Origin: UBA4665 sp036388555
Lineage (GTDB): Bacteria; Patescibacteriota; Saccharimonadia; Saccharimonadales; UBA4665
Reading direction: 5' to 3'
Length of the DNA stretch: 64,000 nt
NCBI GenBank assembly: GCA_036388555.1
Contig: DASVRP010000016.1
Span: forward strand, 47,367 to 111,366
Under the pieces are notes generated by a model. The model had not been told where the DNA came from. It searched no databases and saw only the letters and a list, made by a program, of their open reading frames with translations. The translations under genes and the position numbers were made by a program. Positions 56,655-63,894 of the stretch are shown here, one piece after another (position 1 is the stretch's first letter; each line of letters starts with the position of its first letter).

Positions 56655-57191
56655 ATGGAACAGATTGCGACGGTCGGAGGTGGATGCTATTGGTGCCTGG
56701 AGGCAATTTATAAGCGCGTAAGCGGGGTGGAGAGCGTCGTCTCGGGCTTCAGTGGCGGTGATTTCGCGCATCCGACCAGCATGGACGTCTACGCCGGCCG
56801 TACCGGCCACGCCGAATGCGTCCAGCTGACATTTGACCCGGAAATCATTACTTACCGCGAGATCCTGGAGATATTCTTTACGATGCATAACCCTACTACC
56901 TTGAACCGCCAGGATTATGACGTCGGCGAGATATACCGGTCGGTCATCTTTTATCATGACGATGAACAGCGTGTGGTAGCCGAGGATATGCTGTACGGTT
57001 TTGCTGCCGAGCTATGGGACGATCCTGTCGTCACCCAGTTGGCCGCCTATGACACGTTCTGGCCGGCCGATGAATCACAGCAGGATTTTTATGAGAACAA
57101 CCCGAATGCCGGCTACTGTTTGGCCATCATCAATCCGAAAGTACAGAAGCTGCGCAAACTGTTCGGTGAGAAGCTGCTACCGGAGAGTTGA
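56655..57191 (+). CDS. msrA: Peptide methionine sulfoxide reductase A
   Basis: Reduces the S-isomer of methionine sulfoxide in proteins. 178 residues. Active-site motif near the start: 'TVGGGCYWCLEAIYKRVSGV', with nucleophile Cys11 and, unusually, Cys14 in place of the family's Phe/Gly (GCFWG). Further conserved parts: 'VVSGFSGGDFAHPTSMDVYA', 'GRTGHAECVQLTFDPEIITY', 'FFTMHNPTTLNRQDYDVGEI'. The C-terminal resolving Cys ('NAGYCLAIINPK') is present. TATAAT 6 bases before the ATG; convergent with the HD-domain gene. Confidence 0.95.
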   Translation: MEQIATVGGGCYWCLEAIYKRVSGVESVVSGFSGGDFAHPTSMDVYAGRTGHAECVQLTFDPEIITYREILEIFFTMHNPTTLNRQDYDVGEIYRSVIFYHDDEQRVVAEDMLYGFAAELWDDPVVTQLAAYDTFWPADESQQDFYENNPNAGYCLAIINPKVQKLRKLFGEKLLPES

Positions 57192-57227
57192 GGCCGGTCG
57201 CTAGCCGACTGCGGGGGTGCCTGATGG

Positions 57228-58004
57228 CTACGAGTGTTCTTGGAGGAACTTCCTATCGAGCGCCAGGATTTGTTCCCACTCCTCGATATCGCCCTGCTCG
57301 AATGCCATCAGGATACCCTGGTGATGGTCGGCAACTTCCCTGCGCAGACCCCCGAACAGCTTCTCCGCCACTCTGGCTGGGAACTTGTAATCTTCTACCA
57401 GGGCCACTTCCATCTCCTGAAATTCCTGGAATCCGGCCATATCCGGCGTGTCTCCCGGCGATGCGTCCTGCAGCTCCATATAGTAATGATGCCCGACAAG
57501 CGGCCCGGTCGGGGCATACAGCTCGGCCAGGTCGGCCGACGCGACTGCCAACGAGACAAGTCTGGCATCTTTCGATGGGTATTCCTGGTCGGTGGCGACC
57601 TGGCCTGTCAGACGGCCGTCGGTAATGACAGGCTGGGTGCCGAGGACTGCTTTGACGCCGATCCAGATGCCGTCCTCGGTCATCCCTCCGGCCCGCATAT
57701 TCTGTCCCAGCCAGGTCGCACTGGCAACTTCATTGACGCCAGCTCCTTCCCCGTGGACGATGTCGTGCGCCGCCATACTCATCCGGGCGATGCGGCGCAG
57801 CTGCTGGTTCATCCCAGCCGTCTCGGCGATCCTATCTACCGCCTCAACGGCGAAGCTGCTGTGGTGCAGGTTGTGATAGGCCAGGTTCGGCCCGCTCCCG
57901 GCATCAAAATCAGGATAGCCGCTGCCATATGTATTCCGTACCGTTCCCAGGGCCAAGCTGACCAGTTCATCGGCCATAGCCGGTGGGACATTGTATCTGC
58001 TCAT
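57228..58004 (-). CDS. HD-domain phosphohydrolase
   Basis: 258 residues. The HD-type metal-binding pattern is visible: 'NLAYHNLHHSSFAVEAVDRI' (His-Asn-Leu-His-His) and 'RMSMAAHDIVHGEGAGVNEV' (the HD doublet), with Asp in 'AVASADLAELYAPTGP' as a likely fourth ligand. Such proteins hydrolyse nucleotides, cyclic nucleotides or other phosphomonoesters; the substrate is unknown. AAGGAG about 7 bases before the ATG. Divergent from the TrmB-like gene, sharing the region with the GTGCA dyads. Confidence 0.78.
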   Translation of the reverse strand: MSRYNVPPAMADELVSLALGTVRNTYGSGYPDFDAGSGPNLAYHNLHHSSFAVEAVDRIAETAGMNQQLRRIARMSMAAHDIVHGEGAGVNEVASATWLGQNMRAGGMTEDGIWIGVKAVLGTQPVITDGRLTGQVATDQEYPSKDARLVSLAVASADLAELYAPTGPLVGHHYYMELQDASPGDTPDMAGFQEFQEMEVALVEDYKFPARVAEKLFGGLRREVADHHQGILMAFEQGDIEEWEQILALDRKFLQEHS

Positions 58005-58057
58005 TTCTACTCCTTATTCATTAGTGTGCGCCATATCGCACAGAAATCATAGTCCAG

Positions 58058-58107
58058 TGCACATCTGGTGCATAACTGTTGTGCAAAATCTGCACAGTTG
58101 ATAAGAT
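58058..58107 (+). promoter_or_regulatory. TrmB-gene promoter with two GTGCA/TGCAC dyads (candidate operators)
   Basis: Promoter TTGTGC (58079-58084), 17 bases, TAAGAT (58102-58107), 6 bases before the ATG. Dyad 1: TGCAC-ATCTG-GTGCA (58058-58072), just upstream of -35. Dyad 2: GTGCA-AAATC-TGCAC (58081-58095), inside the promoter spacer, extended by AACTGT / ACAGTT. Placement suits autoregulation by the adjacent regulator and control of the divergent HD gene. Confidence 0.5.
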
Positions 58108-58113
58108 GCTGGC

Positions 58114-58893
58114 ATGGAAACAGATACTGCCGCCCTGCGCACCTATTTTGCCAAGCTCGGCCTGGAAGCCGAGATCGCCGACATCTACCTCGCCCTGCAC
58201 GCCGAGGGGCCGCAGACCATCTCCAGCCTCTCCAGGGCCTCAGGCATCGAACGGACGCGCATCTATCGCCTGATTGACGACCTGATGGACAGCGGCCTGA
58301 TAGAGGTCGAGACGCATTACAAGCGCGGCATCCTGAAGGCCGCACCCATCGCCAACCTGCGTATCCTCATCAGCCGGCGCGAACAGGAGCTACAGAGCCT
58401 GCAGGACGAGCTGCAGCTTGTCGAACAGGTACTGGGGCGCAACCAGCTCACTTCCCCCGCTACAAGGGTGCAGATGTACCAGGGAGAGGCCGGTATCCGG
58501 CAGATGCTCTGGAACGAGACCAAGTCCAAGACCGAAGTCCTCAGCATCCTGTTCGAAGACATACAGTCTAAGACGGGCAGCCGCTTCTTTGAGCGCTGGG
58601 TACGGACGTGCAATGATGCTGGGCTGCAGTTCCGCAGCGTGTACGGTGATACGTTCAAGGCCGGGATCGATGATTGGTACACGACGCATACCAATGAACG
58701 CCTGGCACGCTGGCAGGGCCGGCAGATCAGCCGGGCGGACTTCCCCATCACCCACGGCACGCTCATCTACGACGATGTCACCGCCTACTTCAACTGGAAG
58801 GACGGCGAAGTCTTCGGCATCGAGACATACAACAAAGACATCGCTGCAGCGCAGCGGCAGTATTTTGAGATGTTATGGAAAAAGGCGGATTAA
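58114..58893 (+). CDS. TrmB-family transcriptional regulator
   Basis: 259 residues. The N-terminal winged helix (about 5-75) is of TrmB/MarR type: 'RTYFAKLGLEAEIADIYLAL', 'GPQTISSLSRASGIERTRIY' (recognition helix), 'RLIDDLMDSGLIEVETHYKR'. A coiled helix follows (about 90-115), then an effector-type domain ('TSPATRVQMYQGEAGIRQML', 'GDTFKAGIDDWYTTHTNERL', 'THGTLIYDDVTAYFNWKDG'), shorter than the sugar-binding domain of archaeal TrmB. Such regulators are common in Archaea and Saccharibacteria. TAAGAT lies 6 bases before the ATG; dyads in the promoter suggest self-control. Confidence 0.85.
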   Translation: METDTAALRTYFAKLGLEAEIADIYLALHAEGPQTISSLSRASGIERTRIYRLIDDLMDSGLIEVETHYKRGILKAAPIANLRILISRREQELQSLQDELQLVEQVLGRNQLTSPATRVQMYQGEAGIRQMLWNETKSKTEVLSILFEDIQSKTGSRFFERWVRTCNDAGLQFRSVYGDTFKAGIDDWYTTHTNERLARWQGRQISRADFPITHGTLIYDDVTAYFNWKDGEVFGIETYNKDIAAAQRQYFEMLWKKAD

Positions 58894-58897
58894 TCAG

Positions 58898-59647
58898 TCA
58901 ATCTTGAAGATTATCATCGAAGACCATATCGAGCAGAACGCCCTTTACGGTCCTGAACCGCAGTACATCAAGATCATCGTCGCCTTCGGATTCAGTCCGT
59001 CCCAGTTCATCGGCAAGCGCTGTCTGAAAAGTATCCACGACCATCCACTGTTGTTCGGTAAAAGCCGGCTGTTCCTGATCCAAAAGGTCCAGTATCCTGG
59101 CGGCGGCACGGTCGATCGCAGATTCGCGGTGGGTCACGATCCTGTTTCCACGCAGCGTCACGATGTCCGGCTTTTCCAGTGCTGTCACCGCCACCGTCGC
59201 CGAATGCCGGCCCATCGTGAAGGCACCCTCGGCAACCTTGTCCATAGCCGACACTAACAGATGTGACGCGCTGAATATTTCCGGCGGAGAATCGTAATTC
59301 ACGACGCTGCGTACCGTCTCCTGATAAGCGTCCCCTAAGGCCTGCTCGACCAGATCAGCCGGTAACTCGGCGTCCATCATTACCTGCGGACTCTGCAGGG
59401 ATTTGAACCCCACTTCGGACGCATCCATGGCTATACCGGTCAGCTGGTCGTGCACCAGGTAGTACTTTTCAGAGCTCAGCCGGGCCCGGACCGCAGGATC
59501 CTTGACAGGCCCGAGAGCGGTATCGATGACAGTCATCACCTCATCCAGCCACTCGTCGGATCCGCCGCACGATTGCGCGTACGGCCTCTGACTGCGATCA
59601 CGGTCGGTCAGCTGATACAGCGAGGCGAGCGGTTCAATGTGTTTCAT
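58898..59647 (-). CDS. Hypothetical protein, 249 aa
   Basis: Not recognised. Soluble and acidic; mostly helical with a central stretch 'SAMDKVAEGAFTMGRHSATV', and 'EKPDIVTLRGNRIVTHRESA'. Contains 'SEKYYLVHDQLTGIAMDASE' in the first third. TAGACT lies 8 bases before the ATG. Convergent with the TrmB-like gene (4 bases between stops) and followed upstream by the DUF427 gene. One of the orphan acidic proteins of this window; no function can be inferred. Confidence 0.56.
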   Translation of the reverse strand: MKHIEPLASLYQLTDRDRSQRPYAQSCGGSDEWLDEVMTVIDTALGPVKDPAVRARLSSEKYYLVHDQLTGIAMDASEVGFKSLQSPQVMMDAELPADLVEQALGDAYQETVRSVVNYDSPPEIFSASHLLVSAMDKVAEGAFTMGRHSATVAVTALEKPDIVTLRGNRIVTHRESAIDRAAARILDLLDQEQPAFTEQQWMVVDTFQTALADELGRTESEGDDDLDVLRFRTVKGVLLDMVFDDNLQD

Positions 59648-59655
59648 AATGTAGT

Positions 59656-59661
59656 AGTCTA
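59656..59661 (-). promoter_or_regulatory. -10 box (TAGACT) for the 58898 gene
   Basis: TAGACT, minus strand, 8 bases before the ATG at 59647. A weak match to consensus, accepted because of its position. Confidence 0.35.
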
Positions 59662-59676
59662 CACCCCTCAGGCCGG

Positions 59677-60000
59677 CTATTCAACGACCGAGACATCCCG
59701 CCAGAAGCAGACGTAGCCGCTGAAGTCCTTTTTGACGCGCTCAATTGCTGACGGCAACGGTTCCGGATAGCTCCAGGCGTTGTCGCTGCTCCACGTCTTC
59801 TCGGTGGTGTCATCTGATATGGAGTGGCCGACATCGTAGTACTGACAGACGCCCTTCCATGGACAGGTATACGGTGTGTCGCTCTTCCGCAGATACTCCT
59901 GCTTGACGCTGGCTGGCGGGAAATACCAGTTACCCTCGATATAGATCAGTTCGTCCCGGTCCGCCTCAGCGATCGTCTGTCCGTTCCAGATTGCTTTCAT
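59677..60000 (-). CDS. DUF427-domain protein
   Basis: 107 residues, a complete DUF427 protein: 'MKAIWNGQTIAEADRDELIY' , 'IEGNWYFPPASVKQEYLRKS', 'DTPYTCPWKGVCQYYDVGHS' (the conserved TxCPWKGxxxYYxV core), and 'SWSYP' type 'NAWSYPEPLPSAIERVKKDF'. Function of the family is unknown; the fold is a small beta-barrel. GGAG ribosome site before the ATG. Confidence 0.92.
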   Translation of the reverse strand: MKAIWNGQTIAEADRDELIYIEGNWYFPPASVKQEYLRKSDTPYTCPWKGVCQYYDVGHSISDDTTEKTWSSDNAWSYPEPLPSAIERVKKDFSGYVCFWRDVSVVE

Positions 60001-60023
60001 ACACTCTCCTTCGGTAATTCGTT

Positions 60024-60497
60024 CTATCGCAAGTGTGACACATCTAGGTCTGAATGAGAACGCCTTCGCTTGTCCGTAACCTTGATTTCCTCTTTGGGTG
60101 TTTCGACGACAGGTGTTTTTTTAGCCTTGCCGGCAAATGTACCGATGCAGACCATATGGGGATGGTCTATAACCGCAGCGAACTGGTCAAGTATGGCAAT
60201 CGCATATGCGTCGTCACTGGGTACCGTGGATTCTTCCGGACAATAAAAAGACATCCCATCGCACTCGAATGTAGCCTCCGGAAGCCAGAACTTGTCATCC
60301 AGCTCACCTGTAAAGCGGAGATCAGCATTTAGGCGTGTGCCAAATATTTCGGCTGAACCCATCCAACGCAGTTTCTTGTCATGTCTGACTCTAACCGCTT
60401 CCTCACCAAATACTTCCTCTGTCAGGATCCTATGCGCAATCTGTTTGAACTCATGTTTGATAAGTGGCTGCCGCTGGGGATCACCTTCGAATGACAT
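60024..60497 (-). CDS. Hypothetical protein, 157 aa
   Basis: Not recognised. Soluble. The body includes 'AEIFGTRLNADLRFTGELDD' and 'FWLPEATFECDGMSFYCPEE', then 'AYAIAILDQFAAVIDHPHMV' with 'CIGTFAGKAKKTPV'; the last 35 residues are charged and probably disordered. TATAGA and TAAGAG are near the ATG, but no clear -10 can be chosen. Directly upstream of the DUF427 gene in the same direction. Confidence 0.55.
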   Translation of the reverse strand: MSFEGDPQRQPLIKHEFKQIAHRILTEEVFGEEAVRVRHDKKLRWMGSAEIFGTRLNADLRFTGELDDKFWLPEATFECDGMSFYCPEESTVPSDDAYAIAILDQFAAVIDHPHMVCIGTFAGKAKKTPVVETPKEEIKVTDKRRRSHSDLDVSHLR

Positions 60498-60605
60498 ATC
60501 TATACACTCTTACAGTTACTGTGAATCTTATATTAATACAGTTCGTTAATTTTGCAAATATGATGCACGTCCGCCATGCATCCGTATGTTTCCTATGTCA
60601 TGATA

Positions 60606-60634
60606 TTGACATTTTTTCCTTCTTATGCTATTAT
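60606..60634 (+). promoter_or_regulatory. Strong promoter of the surface-protein gene
   Basis: TTGACA (60606-60611), 17-base spacer ending in TGC, TATTAT (60629-60634). Leader of about 50 bases; near its end TTGGGCGT pairs with ACGTCCCAA (60654-60674, one bulge) just before AAAGGAGGAG. Probably a strongly expressed gene. Confidence 0.7.
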
Positions 60635-60692
60635 TAGTCATGTACATAACTATTTGGGCGTGGAGACGTCCCAAAGGAGGAGTTAAGGAACT

Positions 60693-61421
60693 ATGAACAA
60701 ATTTTATACACTTTCCAGCGCTGTCGTACTGAGTGTCGCAGTCGCCGGCTCAGTCGTCGCCCCTGCCTATGCATGGCACCCTGAGGGTAAGATCACCAAG
60801 TCCGTCCAGAATATGACTTCCGGTGGCCAGGCTAAAGATGCTAACACTGCCGAGACCGCAGTCATCGCCAAACCCGGCGACATCCTGCAGTACACCATCG
60901 AAGTCACCAACGTCGCCAAGCCGGCTGCCAACAACTGGAACGACCTAGCCCACGGTGTCATCACCGACAAGCTCCCTGAAGGCGTCGAGCTGGTCTCTGA
61001 CCCTTCTGTCCGCGAAATCAAGGCCACCATGCCTACCATTCTGCCCGGCAACGGCTTCACCAAGCAGTTCCAGGTGAAAGTGACCGGCACGACCGACGGT
61101 AAGATCGTCGAGAACATAGCCTGTTACACCGCTGACAGCCTGGTCAAGGACAACCCCCAGAAGGGTTGCGACACCGCCAACGTCAAAGTTGCCGTACCTG
61201 TCACCCCTGTCGTAGAGGCACCTGCCGCCCCTGTCACCCCTGCGCCCGCTCCTGTCACTCCCGTCCAGGAAACTCCTGCCAAAGGTGGTGGCGAACTGGC
61301 CGAGCCAACAGTCCTGCCTGAGGCCGGCGTCGGTAGTACCGCTATCGTCACCGCTGTCGCAGCTACCGTCTTCGGCTTCCTGGCCAGCCGCCTGCGTAAT
61401 GTGCGCCGCCTGGCTGCCTAG
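60693..61421 (+). CDS. Surface protein with DUF11-like domain and LPEAG sorting-like tail
   Basis: 242 residues. Signal peptide 1-27 (AVAGSVVAPAYA). One Ig-like/DUF11-type domain (about 45-170: 'KPGDILQYTIEVTNVAKPAA', 'DKLPEGVELVSDPSVREIKA', 'GNGFTKQFQVKVTGTTDGKI'), with a Cys pair (NIACYT, KGCDT). A Pro/Val/Thr-rich stalk follows, then 'LPEAG', a hydrophobic helix and a basic end (RLRNVRRLAA): the layout of a sortase signal but with Ala in place of the LPxTG Thr. No sortase gene is in the window. It has a strong promoter, AAAGGAGGAG ribosome site and a terminator at 61454, suggesting high expression. Confidence 0.82.
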   Translation: MNKFYTLSSAVVLSVAVAGSVVAPAYAWHPEGKITKSVQNMTSGGQAKDANTAETAVIAKPGDILQYTIEVTNVAKPAANNWNDLAHGVITDKLPEGVELVSDPSVREIKATMPTILPGNGFTKQFQVKVTGTTDGKIVENIACYTADSLVKDNPQKGCDTANVKVAVPVTPVVEAPAAPVTPAPAPVTPVQETPAKGGGELAEPTVLPEAGVGSTAIVTAVAATVFGFLASRLRNVRRLAA

Positions 61422-61453
61422 TCAGCGACAAACTCAAGCTGTCTTTAAGACAG

Positions 61454-61490
61454 AAATGTAAATCCCCCGTCATGCGGGGGATTTACATTT
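61454..61490. terminator. Strong intrinsic terminator, bidirectional
   Basis: A 15-bp perfect stem (AAATGTAAATCCCCC / GGGGGATTTACATTT) with a seven-base loop; T-rich on the plus strand. Ends the surface-protein transcript and probably that of the convergent gene ending at 61504. Confidence 0.88.
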
Positions 61491-61503
61491 GCAATCATTT
61501 TCT

Positions 61504-62172
61504 TTAATTGCCGGGATACTCAGCTATGAAATCGAAAAGTTCATTAAAATCAGCATGTGAAGCATCAATGACCTGTTCTATGCCGCCGGCTTCAATCGAT
61601 TTTCGGGCAATATAGTCTACGGTACCCATGCCCAACAGGAAAGCGTGTGTGTCTTCCCGGTCTTTTCCGACCAGTACTGTACCGACACTTGACATTACAC
61701 GATCAAGCGATGGAATGTCACAGCCCTGGCGGTACATGTGACGCTCCAAAATCTCTGGACAATCGTCTTGCAGTTCGTCGAGTTCGAGTGCCACTGTCAA
61801 ATCTACAGGTATATCATCAACTCCGATCACATCACCGAGAATTCCAGCATACAGATAAGCACCTCGGTTAAATGATAGCCGTGCATTCGGCGACGTCAGC
61901 CCAGCAGCTGGTATTACTGCTTTCTTAGTATTCATGACCACTTGGGAGATGGGTCGTTTTTCAAGACGGGGACGTCCGCTTGTGCCCAGGAAATTCCTAA
62001 CTAATTCCTCGTCATTTACTGCTAGATCAATGACGACATCTTCCGGATCGCTATCGCCCCGCCCCCTAGCGGTCCATGATTCGAGAGGATTGGCGCCACA
62101 AAACATCGAGAGCATATGCAGTTGATTTTCTGTCAGATCAGTATAAGGGAAAGTCTCGCCTGGAATTAACAT
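61504..62172 (-). CDS. Hypothetical protein, 222 aa
   Basis: Not recognised. Soluble, acidic. Features: 'LTENQLHMLSMFCGANPLES', 'PEDVVIDLAVNDEELVRNFL', 'GVDDIPVDLTVALELDELQD', and 'KDREDTHAFLLGMGTVDYIA'. TAGAAT lies 6 bases before the ATG. AT-rich compared with lysS. Lies between the surface-protein terminator and lysS; possibly co-transcribed after lysS, about 70 bases apart. Confidence 0.56.
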   Translation of the reverse strand: MLIPGETFPYTDLTENQLHMLSMFCGANPLESWTARGRGDSDPEDVVIDLAVNDEELVRNFLGTSGRPRLEKRPISQVVMNTKKAVIPAAGLTSPNARLSFNRGAYLYAGILGDVIGVDDIPVDLTVALELDELQDDCPEILERHMYRQGCDIPSLDRVMSSVGTVLVGKDREDTHAFLLGMGTVDYIARKSIEAGGIEQVIDASHADFNELFDFIAEYPGN

Positions 62173-62178
62173 ATCGTC

Positions 62179-62184
62179 ATTCTA
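62179..62184 (-). promoter_or_regulatory. -10 box (TAGAAT) for the 61504 gene
   Basis: TAGAAT, minus strand, 6 bases before the ATG at 62172. Confidence 0.4.
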
Positions 62185-62243
62185 AACCCTATTAAAAACT
62201 ATTTCAAGAGTTTAATAAAACGGTTGCGCTGAGTAGTGCTGTC

Positions 62244-63764
62244 TTAGAACTTGAGATCAGGATAAATCGTCTTCGTGACCTCGTCTACATCGGCCCGCAG
62301 CTGCGGGAATGGCACGCCTTCACGGGCGGTGACACCTTCGAAGATCCAGAATACTCGCTCACTGAAACCGAGACCGCAGGCCGGAGGCATGCCGTATTCC
62401 AGCATCTCCACGAAGTCGATATCGAGCATCATCGCCTCGTCGTCGCCGGCTTCGCGCATCTGCTGCTGCTCCATGAAGCGCTGCAGCTGTTCCTGAGGGT
62501 CGTTCAGCTCACTGAAGCCGTTACACAGCTCGCTGCCGGCCACGACAGCCTGGAAACGTTGCGTCGTCTGTGGGCGGCCTGGATTCGTCTTGGCCAGCGG
62601 GCTGACAAACAGCGGCGTGTTGACCAGCCAGACAGGCCCGGCGACGTCCTTGCGGATGTTCTTCCAGAGCTTGTCGATGCCGCGGGCGATGTTCTCGGTC
62701 TTCTCTACCTCTAAACGGTTGTCCGAGAGCGCTTTCTTAACCTGTTCAATCGTACAATCCAGGGGATCAATACCATAGCGATTTTGAATAGTTTCAACAT
62801 AGTCCCATTCTTCCCATTCCTGCCCGAGGTCAACCTCAAAGTTGCCGTCTCTTCCGGACAATTTAAATTGTAGTGTACCGAATGTAGTTTGCAATACGTG
62901 CCGATACATGTCAGTCATATATTTCATACCATCACGCCAATTCCAGTAGGCGGCGTACCACTCCATGGCGATGTGCTCCGGCAGGTGCTCGTCACTGTAA
63001 TTCTCATTGCGGAAGCGCGGCCCGATGTCGTAGACGCGCTCGAAACCGCCGCCGATGAGTCGTTTCAGAGGTAATTCATGGGAAATCCGTAGGTAGAAGT
63101 CCTGGTCGAGGGCGTCCATGTGCGTCACGAACGGGTTGGCGTCAGCGCCGCCGGTCGTGTGTTCCAAAACAGGCACATTCACCTCTAGGAATCCGTTCTT
63201 GTTCAGGAAGTCACGTGTCGCCTGCCAGAATTTGCTGCGGCGGACGAACCGCTGCCGTACATCGTCATTGACGTTCATATCGATGTAGCGCCGACGTAGC
63301 CGTTCTTCCTTATTCGTGAAGCCGTCCTGCTTGGTCGGCATTGGGCGGAGAGATTTGGTGAGCAGCCGTAGCTGCGCTATCTCGACCGATTCCTCACCGG
63401 TCTGGGTCTTGATGACCGTACCGGTCGCTTCGACGAAGTCCCCAGCATCCAGAAGCGAGATATCGCTGATCAGCAATTCGCTATTGCTACGATCAGCTTC
63501 GGCACCCTCTTTGTGGCGCCAGAACAGTTGCAGCTCATCGATATCATCTTTGATGACAACAAAAGCGATCTTACCGAATTTGCGAATCGAAGTTATCCGG
63601 CCGACCACCGTGACCGTCTTGCCTTCCAGTTCGATAAAATTCGCATGAACAGACTGCGTGTCGTTCGTCCGGTGGGCCTCAGCCGGATACGGATTGATGC
63701 CGAGCTGCTTCAGCTCGTCCAGTTTGCGCAGCCGCTCGTCGCGGAGTTCTTTGAGTGTTGCCAT
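62244..63764 (-). CDS. lysS: Lysyl-tRNA synthetase, class II
   Basis: Charges tRNA-Lys. 506 residues: OB-fold anticodon-binding domain (about 55-160, 'VTVVGRITSIRKFGKIAFVV'), motif 1 region, motif 2 'VYDIGPRFRNENYSDEHLPE', and motif 3 'CGLGFSERVFWIFEGVTARE'. The conserved 'GSELCNGFSELNDPQEQLQR' confirms the class II enzyme. The N-terminus starts 'MATLKELRDERLRKLDEL'; TACAAT lies 10 bases upstream. Confidence 0.97.
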   Translation of the reverse strand: MATLKELRDERLRKLDELKQLGINPYPAEAHRTNDTQSVHANFIELEGKTVTVVGRITSIRKFGKIAFVVIKDDIDELQLFWRHKEGAEADRSNSELLISDISLLDAGDFVEATGTVIKTQTGEESVEIAQLRLLTKSLRPMPTKQDGFTNKEERLRRRYIDMNVNDDVRQRFVRRSKFWQATRDFLNKNGFLEVNVPVLEHTTGGADANPFVTHMDALDQDFYLRISHELPLKRLIGGGFERVYDIGPRFRNENYSDEHLPEHIAMEWYAAYWNWRDGMKYMTDMYRHVLQTTFGTLQFKLSGRDGNFEVDLGQEWEEWDYVETIQNRYGIDPLDCTIEQVKKALSDNRLEVEKTENIARGIDKLWKNIRKDVAGPVWLVNTPLFVSPLAKTNPGRPQTTQRFQAVVAGSELCNGFSELNDPQEQLQRFMEQQQMREAGDDEAMMLDIDFVEMLEYGMPPACGLGFSERVFWIFEGVTAREGVPFPQLRADVDEVTKTIYPDLKF

Positions 63765-63894
63765 AATACCAACTATTGTAACAGAGACACCCCTGCGTCA
63801 GACGCCTATTCCCAAAATGGACTGCAATCGACGGTACCGGTCTCGGATACGCCTTCGGAATGACTCGGCTTTTTGTAGCTACAATTAACTAGTT

